From: an uncultured Clostridium sp.
Lineage (GTDB): Bacteria; Bacillota; Clostridia; Christensenellales; Pumilibacteraceae
Assembly: GCA_900555125.1 (NCBI GenBank)
Contig: USKH01000007.1
Span: forward strand, 1-18,129
DNA: 18,129 bases
Direction of reading: 5' to 3'
The translations under genes were made by a program, and so were the position numbers. Under the pieces are notes generated by a model. The model ran no database searches. It had not been told where the DNA came from and saw only the letters and a list, made by a program, of their open reading frames with translations. Shown here piece by piece: positions 14,627 through 18,129 of this stretch. Position 1 is the first letter of the stretch; the number at the start of each line of letters is the position of its first letter.

Positions 14627-16030
14627 ATGTCAGAAAATAAGTTGACTATGGATAAACTGGTTGCGCTCTGCAAGGGCAGAGGCTTTATTTTTGCCGGCAG
14701 TGAAATATACGGCGGGCTTGCCAACACCTGGGACTACGGTCCTCTGGGCGTCGAACTCAAAAACAATATCAAGCGCGCATGGTGGAAAAAATTCGTGCAG
14801 GAAAACAGATATAACGTCGGCTTGGACGCCGCTATTCTCATGAATCCGCAAACCTGGGTGGCAAGCGGTCATCTTGCAGGATTTTCCGATCCGCTTCTCG
14901 ATTGCAGAGAGTGTCACGAGCGTTTCCGCGCCGATAAACTCATCGAGGACTGGTGCTCGGAAACGGGCTTCGCATTAAGTAAGCCCATCGACGCGTTCAC
15001 GCAGCCGGAAATGAAGACTTTCATTGAAGAGCACAACATTCCCTGCCCCACCTGCAAGCATCACAACTTCACCGACATACGTCAGTTCAACCTGATGTTC
15101 AAAACCTTCCAGGGCGTAACCGAGGACGCGAAAAACACCGTTTATCTGCGACCCGAAACCGCTCAGGGTATTTTTACCAACTTCGTAAACGTTCAGCGTT
15201 CGTCGAGAAAGAAAATGCCGTTCGGTATAGGTCAGATAGGTAAGTCTTTCCGTAACGAAATCACACCCGGAAACTTCATTTTCCGCGTGCGCGAGTTCGA
15301 GCAGATGGAACTCGAATTTTTCTGCAAACCCGGAACCGACCTCGAATGGTTTTCTTATTGGCGCAATTTCTGCCACGAATGGCTGCTCTCGCTCGGATTT
15401 AAAGACGAAAACCTGCGCCTTCGCGACCACGATCCCGAAGAGCTCTGCTTCTACAGCAAAGCGACCACCGACTTTGAATTTTTGTTCCCGTTCGGATGGG
15501 GCGAACTGTGGGGCGTTGCCGACAGAACCGACTACGACCTGTCGCAACATCAGAAAGTATCGGGCAAGGATCTTACGTACTTCGATCCCGAAACCAACGA
15601 ACGCTATATTCCGTATGTAATCGAACCCAGCCTGGGTGTGGAACGTACCGTTCTTGCAGTTCTGTGCAACGCGTACGACGAAGAAGTGGTAGACGCCGAG
15701 AAAAACGACGTTCGTACCGTGCTTCACCTGCATCCTGCGCTTGCACCCGTCAAGGCTGCCGTGCTTCCGCTTTCCAAAAAGCTTGCCGAGCCTGCTCAGA
15801 AGGTTGCCGACGAACTGGGTAAATATTTTAACGTCGAATACGACGAAACCGGCTCCATCGGTAAACGCTATCGTCGTCAGGACGAAATAGGAACTCCGTA
15901 TTGCGTTACTGTGGACTTCGACACGCTTGAAGATAACGCCGTCACCGTGCGCGACCGCGATACCATGCAGCAGGTTCGCATGCCGATTTCACAGCTTAAA
16001 GCGTATCTCGACGAAAAACTGTTCTTCTGA
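14627..16030 (+). CDS. glyQS: Glycine--tRNA ligase, single-chain class II type
   Basis: The 467-residue product is the single-chain (alpha2) glycyl-tRNA synthetase, which charges tRNA-Gly using ATP in the cytoplasm. The N-terminal part carries GSEIYGGLANTWDYGPLG. A four-Cys zinc-ribbon insertion is visible at C93-x2-C96 and C140-x2-C143. Motif 2 is FRNEITPGNFIFRVREFEQ with R209; motif 3 is SLGVERTVLAVL with R340. The C-terminal anticodon-binding domain starts near LHLHPALAPVKAAVLPLSKK and ends MPISQLKAYLDEK. The start at 14627 follows GGAGAT with ~6-base spacing; an ORF extension to 14519 would overlap the promoter and is rejected. Length and motifs are normal for the family. Confidence 0.97.
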   Translation: MSENKLTMDKLVALCKGRGFIFAGSEIYGGLANTWDYGPLGVELKNNIKRAWWKKFVQENRYNVGLDAAILMNPQTWVASGHLAGFSDPLLDCRECHERFRADKLIEDWCSETGFALSKPIDAFTQPEMKTFIEEHNIPCPTCKHHNFTDIRQFNLMFKTFQGVTEDAKNTVYLRPETAQGIFTNFVNVQRSSRKKMPFGIGQIGKSFRNEITPGNFIFRVREFEQMELEFFCKPGTDLEWFSYWRNFCHEWLLSLGFKDENLRLRDHDPEELCFYSKATTDFEFLFPFGWGELWGVADRTDYDLSQHQKVSGKDLTYFDPETNERYIPYVIEPSLGVERTVLAVLCNAYDEEVVDAEKNDVRTVLHLHPALAPVKAAVLPLSKKLAEPAQKVADELGKYFNVEYDETGSIGKRYRRQDEIGTPYCVTVDFDTLEDNAVTVRDRDTMQQVRMPISQLKAYLDEKLFF

Positions 16031-16040
16031 AAATAACGAC

Positions 16041-16081
16041 AAGCCTTCTCGTATCTGCCTGAAAACGGGAAGGCTTATTTT
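16041..16081 (+). terminator. Terminator after glycyl-tRNA synthetase, perhaps partial
   Basis: AAGCCTTCTCGT (16041-16052) pairs with ACGGGAAGGCTT (16065-16076) with one wobble, followed by ATTTTGT. The stem is strong but the T tract is short, so some readthrough into the next gene, which has no clear promoter of its own, is likely. Confidence 0.75.
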
Positions 16082-16105
16082 GTAAGTTTACGGCGGAGGA
16101 AAAGG

Positions 16106-18129
16106 ATGAAAAAAAGATTGTATCTATCGTTTTTGTGTGCGCTTGCGGCTACTTTATCGGTCGTAAGTTTTTGTTCGTGTAAAATCAACGGCGGTACGCC
16201 GGATAACGAGTGCGTTCACTCGTGGGGCGATTATACGATAACTGCTTCGGCAGGCTGTGAAACGCCGGGCGAAAGACAACGCGTCTGCTTAAAATGCGGA
16301 GAAAAACAGAAAGAAACGACGCCTGCGCTCGGTCACGACTTAAAAATCGATAAAGAAGTTAAGCCTTCGTGCGTTAAAGACGGCTTGAGCGAAGGTAAGC
16401 ATTGCGCTCGCTGCGGGAAAATAATCGAAAAGCAGCAGATTATCCCTGCTGTCGGACACGAATACAGTGATTTTATAATCGAAAAACAACCCTCGTGTAC
16501 GCAAGGCGGATTAAAATATCGCAAATGTCGAGTGTGCGGGGACAAAACCGAAATTACCGTTATGGAGCCTGTCGGACATTCATATTCCGATTACATTTAC
16601 AACGATGACGCAACCTGCATTGCCGACGGAACCAAAAGCGCGCGCTGCACGGCGTGCGGAAAAACCGACACCGTAACGGCGCAAAACACTGCGCTCGGAC
16701 ACGATACGGCAACCGACGCGGGTTATGCCCCCACGTGCGTGGATAACGGACTTACCGACGGCGCTCATTGTCGTCGTTGCGGCGAAATTCTTTGTGAAGG
16801 TAAACCTATTCCCGCTCTCGGACATGACAGGATTGCTCTTAACGCAAAACAGCCGACGTGTACCGAAAACGGTTTGACAGAGGGCGAAAAGTGCGCTCGT
16901 TGCAATAAAATTCTCGTTCAGCAAAGAACGGTGCCTGCGCTCGGACACGATAGGGCAGAACTTGCGGCTGTTGCGCCCACATGTACGATAAACGGACTTA
17001 CCAAAGGCGAAAAATGCAATCGTTGCATGCAAATACTTACGGAGCAGAAGGTATTACCCGCGCTCGGGCATAATTATAAAGAAACCATGGTGCCTTTTAC
17101 GTGTACTGACGACGGTTACACCTTACACAGGTGTGTGCGTTGCACCGCCGAATATAAGTCGGACGTAGTTGCGGCTCATCATGTGTGGAACATGGAAAAT
17201 GCCACATGCGGCGCGGACAAAACCTGCACTGTGTGCGGAAAAGTAGGCGAAAAGGCAACCGGCAGACATTTGTTCAAGGACGGAATATGTTCGGTTTGCT
17301 CTTACAAATGCGGCCATGATTATAATATAGAATATAAAGAAGCGACCTGTACCGAAAAAGGGTACAAAACGGAGACGTGCAAAATTTGCGGCGTAACGAG
17401 AAAAACCGAAACGAGCGACGCGCTCGGACACGACGGTAACGTAGTTTGCGCCCGTTGTAAAACTCGCATAATCCCAGAAAACTTTTTCGTCGACGCGCTT
17501 TTGTCTTCGCTCGGCGGCGATTACAACGTTCAGATTCAAGGAAAGTTGTCTGACGATGAAAAATCTCCGGGCATAATACTCAGGATGTGGCGTTACGATA
17601 ACGGAAACGAGTTTATCGAGCTTTCGTTAACCGTTCCGCATGATTCTTTTTCGGAAACCGCCGTTATAAGCGTAAAAAACGAAAGCGGCAGAATTTATGC
17701 CTCCTGCAAAGCAACAGTCGTCACCCATTCGGTAAAGACAGAAGAGGGACAGTCGATAACTGTTAAAAACGAGCAGTATAAAGCAATTTCGAGCGTTGAA
17801 GAAATTGTAAATTATTCGGTTATTCCGCAACAAATCCGCCCGATTGTTAAAAAACTGCTTGATTTCGGAAGCGACGAACGCGCGTTTATCGTGGCGCTTG
17901 CCCGAAAATATCCCGCCCGGGTCGAAAAGGCGGGCGAATATCTGGCAAACAATATGTCTTTCGTGAGTTATACCGACGGTGTTAGTATAGAAATGAACGA
18001 AAAGGCGGACGCTTTCAGGCAAAAAGTCTTTGCCTTTACGATTGAAGAGTTTTATAACGATATTTTCGGAGCGGGCGAATTTGCTCTCACTATCGAAACG
18101 CTTAAAAAATCGGACGATCAAACCGATAT
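16106..18129 (+). CDS. Lipoprotein with tandem 40-41-residue Cys/His (CxxC...ALGH) repeats, 3'-truncated by window edge
   Basis: The frame is open from ATG 16106 (GGAGG at 16095-16099, spacing 6) to the window end, 674 visible residues. A lysine-rich signal peptide ends in a probable lipobox (FCSC, C25). Residues ~36-451 are tandem modules of the form C-x8-9-C-x2-C-...-GH; the closing histidines fall at 77, 118, 158, 199, 240, 281 and 322, then degenerate units lead to H442 and a last CARC. Three Cys plus one His per module could hold one zinc each, or form disulfides outside the cell. Such modules are common in large surface proteins of gut Clostridia, with unknown function. Residues 452-674 match no family I know. 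It starts 25 bases after the synthetase terminator, and no promoter is evident between them. Confidence 0.88.
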   Translation, partial: MKKRLYLSFLCALAATLSVVSFCSCKINGGTPDNECVHSWGDYTITASAGCETPGERQRVCLKCGEKQKETTPALGHDLKIDKEVKPSCVKDGLSEGKHCARCGKIIEKQQIIPAVGHEYSDFIIEKQPSCTQGGLKYRKCRVCGDKTEITVMEPVGHSYSDYIYNDDATCIADGTKSARCTACGKTDTVTAQNTALGHDTATDAGYAPTCVDNGLTDGAHCRRCGEILCEGKPIPALGHDRIALNAKQPTCTENGLTEGEKCARCNKILVQQRTVPALGHDRAELAAVAPTCTINGLTKGEKCNRCMQILTEQKVLPALGHNYKETMVPFTCTDDGYTLHRCVRCTAEYKSDVVAAHHVWNMENATCGADKTCTVCGKVGEKATGRHLFKDGICSVCSYKCGHDYNIEYKEATCTEKGYKTETCKICGVTRKTETSDALGHDGNVVCARCKTRIIPENFFVDALLSSLGGDYNVQIQGKLSDDEKSPGIILRMWRYDNGNEFIELSLTVPHDSFSETAVISVKNESGRIYASCKATVVTHSVKTEEGQSITVKNEQYKAISSVEEIVNYSVIPQQIRPIVKKLLDFGSDERAFIVALARKYPARVEKAGEYLANNMSFVSYTDGVSIEMNEKADAFRQKVFAFTIEEFYNDIFGAGEFALTIETLKKSDDQTD

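Noticed and set aside
16580..18121. Three minus-strand open frames of 138-164 codons in the last 1.5 kb
   Set aside because: The plus strand carries one continuous frame with a signal peptide and strict repeats, which explains the region; the minus frames are shadows.

Overview
The window looks like a chromosome segment from an anaerobic, Gram-positive, gut-type Clostridia-like bacterium of moderate GC. Supporting signs are AGGAGG-type ribosome binding sites, lipoprotein signal peptides with short lysine-rich starts, a single-chain zinc-containing glycyl-tRNA synthetase, a SpoIIQ-like sporulation peptidase, and CxxC/ALGH repeat lipoproteins of the kind common in gut Clostridia. No phage, insertion sequence, CRISPR array, tRNA or rRNA was found. 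The taxonomic placement is inference.

Layout. (i) 1-2710: 3' part of an AraC-family regulator, then uronate isomerase (uxaC) behind an extended -10 promoter, then a membrane PAP2 phosphatase 17 bases downstream; a strong terminator follows. (ii) 2881-3974: two small membrane-anchored proteins, one perhaps YwmB-like and one SpoIIQ-like (LytM/M23). Each is preceded by a GTATA-N15-G(G/T)nnAnA element resembling forespore sigma-F promoters. A strong terminator ends the unit. (iii) 4182-11165: a sigma-A promoter drives a two-gene lipoprotein operon, a GH43-like glycosidase with a C-terminal F5/8C (CBM32-like) module and a 1484-residue multi-beta-domain lipoprotein with no recognised catalytic domain. 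(iv) 11166-11535: a non-coding stretch with hairpins and a 17-base-period direct repeat, ending in a near-perfect sigma-A promoter. (v) 11536-14055: a lipoprotein with three Ig-like repeats, an SGNH esterase domain and two C-terminal beta-sandwich domains. (vi) 14144-14335, minus strand: a 63-residue protein that is 29% cysteine, sharing a bidirectional terminator with the esterase gene. (vii) 14565-16081: consensus promoter, glycyl-tRNA synthetase, terminator. (viii) 16106 to the window end: a lipoprotein with at least seven 40-41-residue Cys/His repeats and an unknown C-terminal region, cut by the window edge.

How the genes fit together. The three large lipoproteins plausibly form a surface-anchored machine that binds, debranches and deacetylates a plant polysaccharide such as arabinoxylan or pectin. 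UxaC would process a released hexuronate inside the cell. No sugar transporter lies in the window, so this link is inferred from proximity. The SpoIIQ-like pair suggests an endospore-forming lineage.
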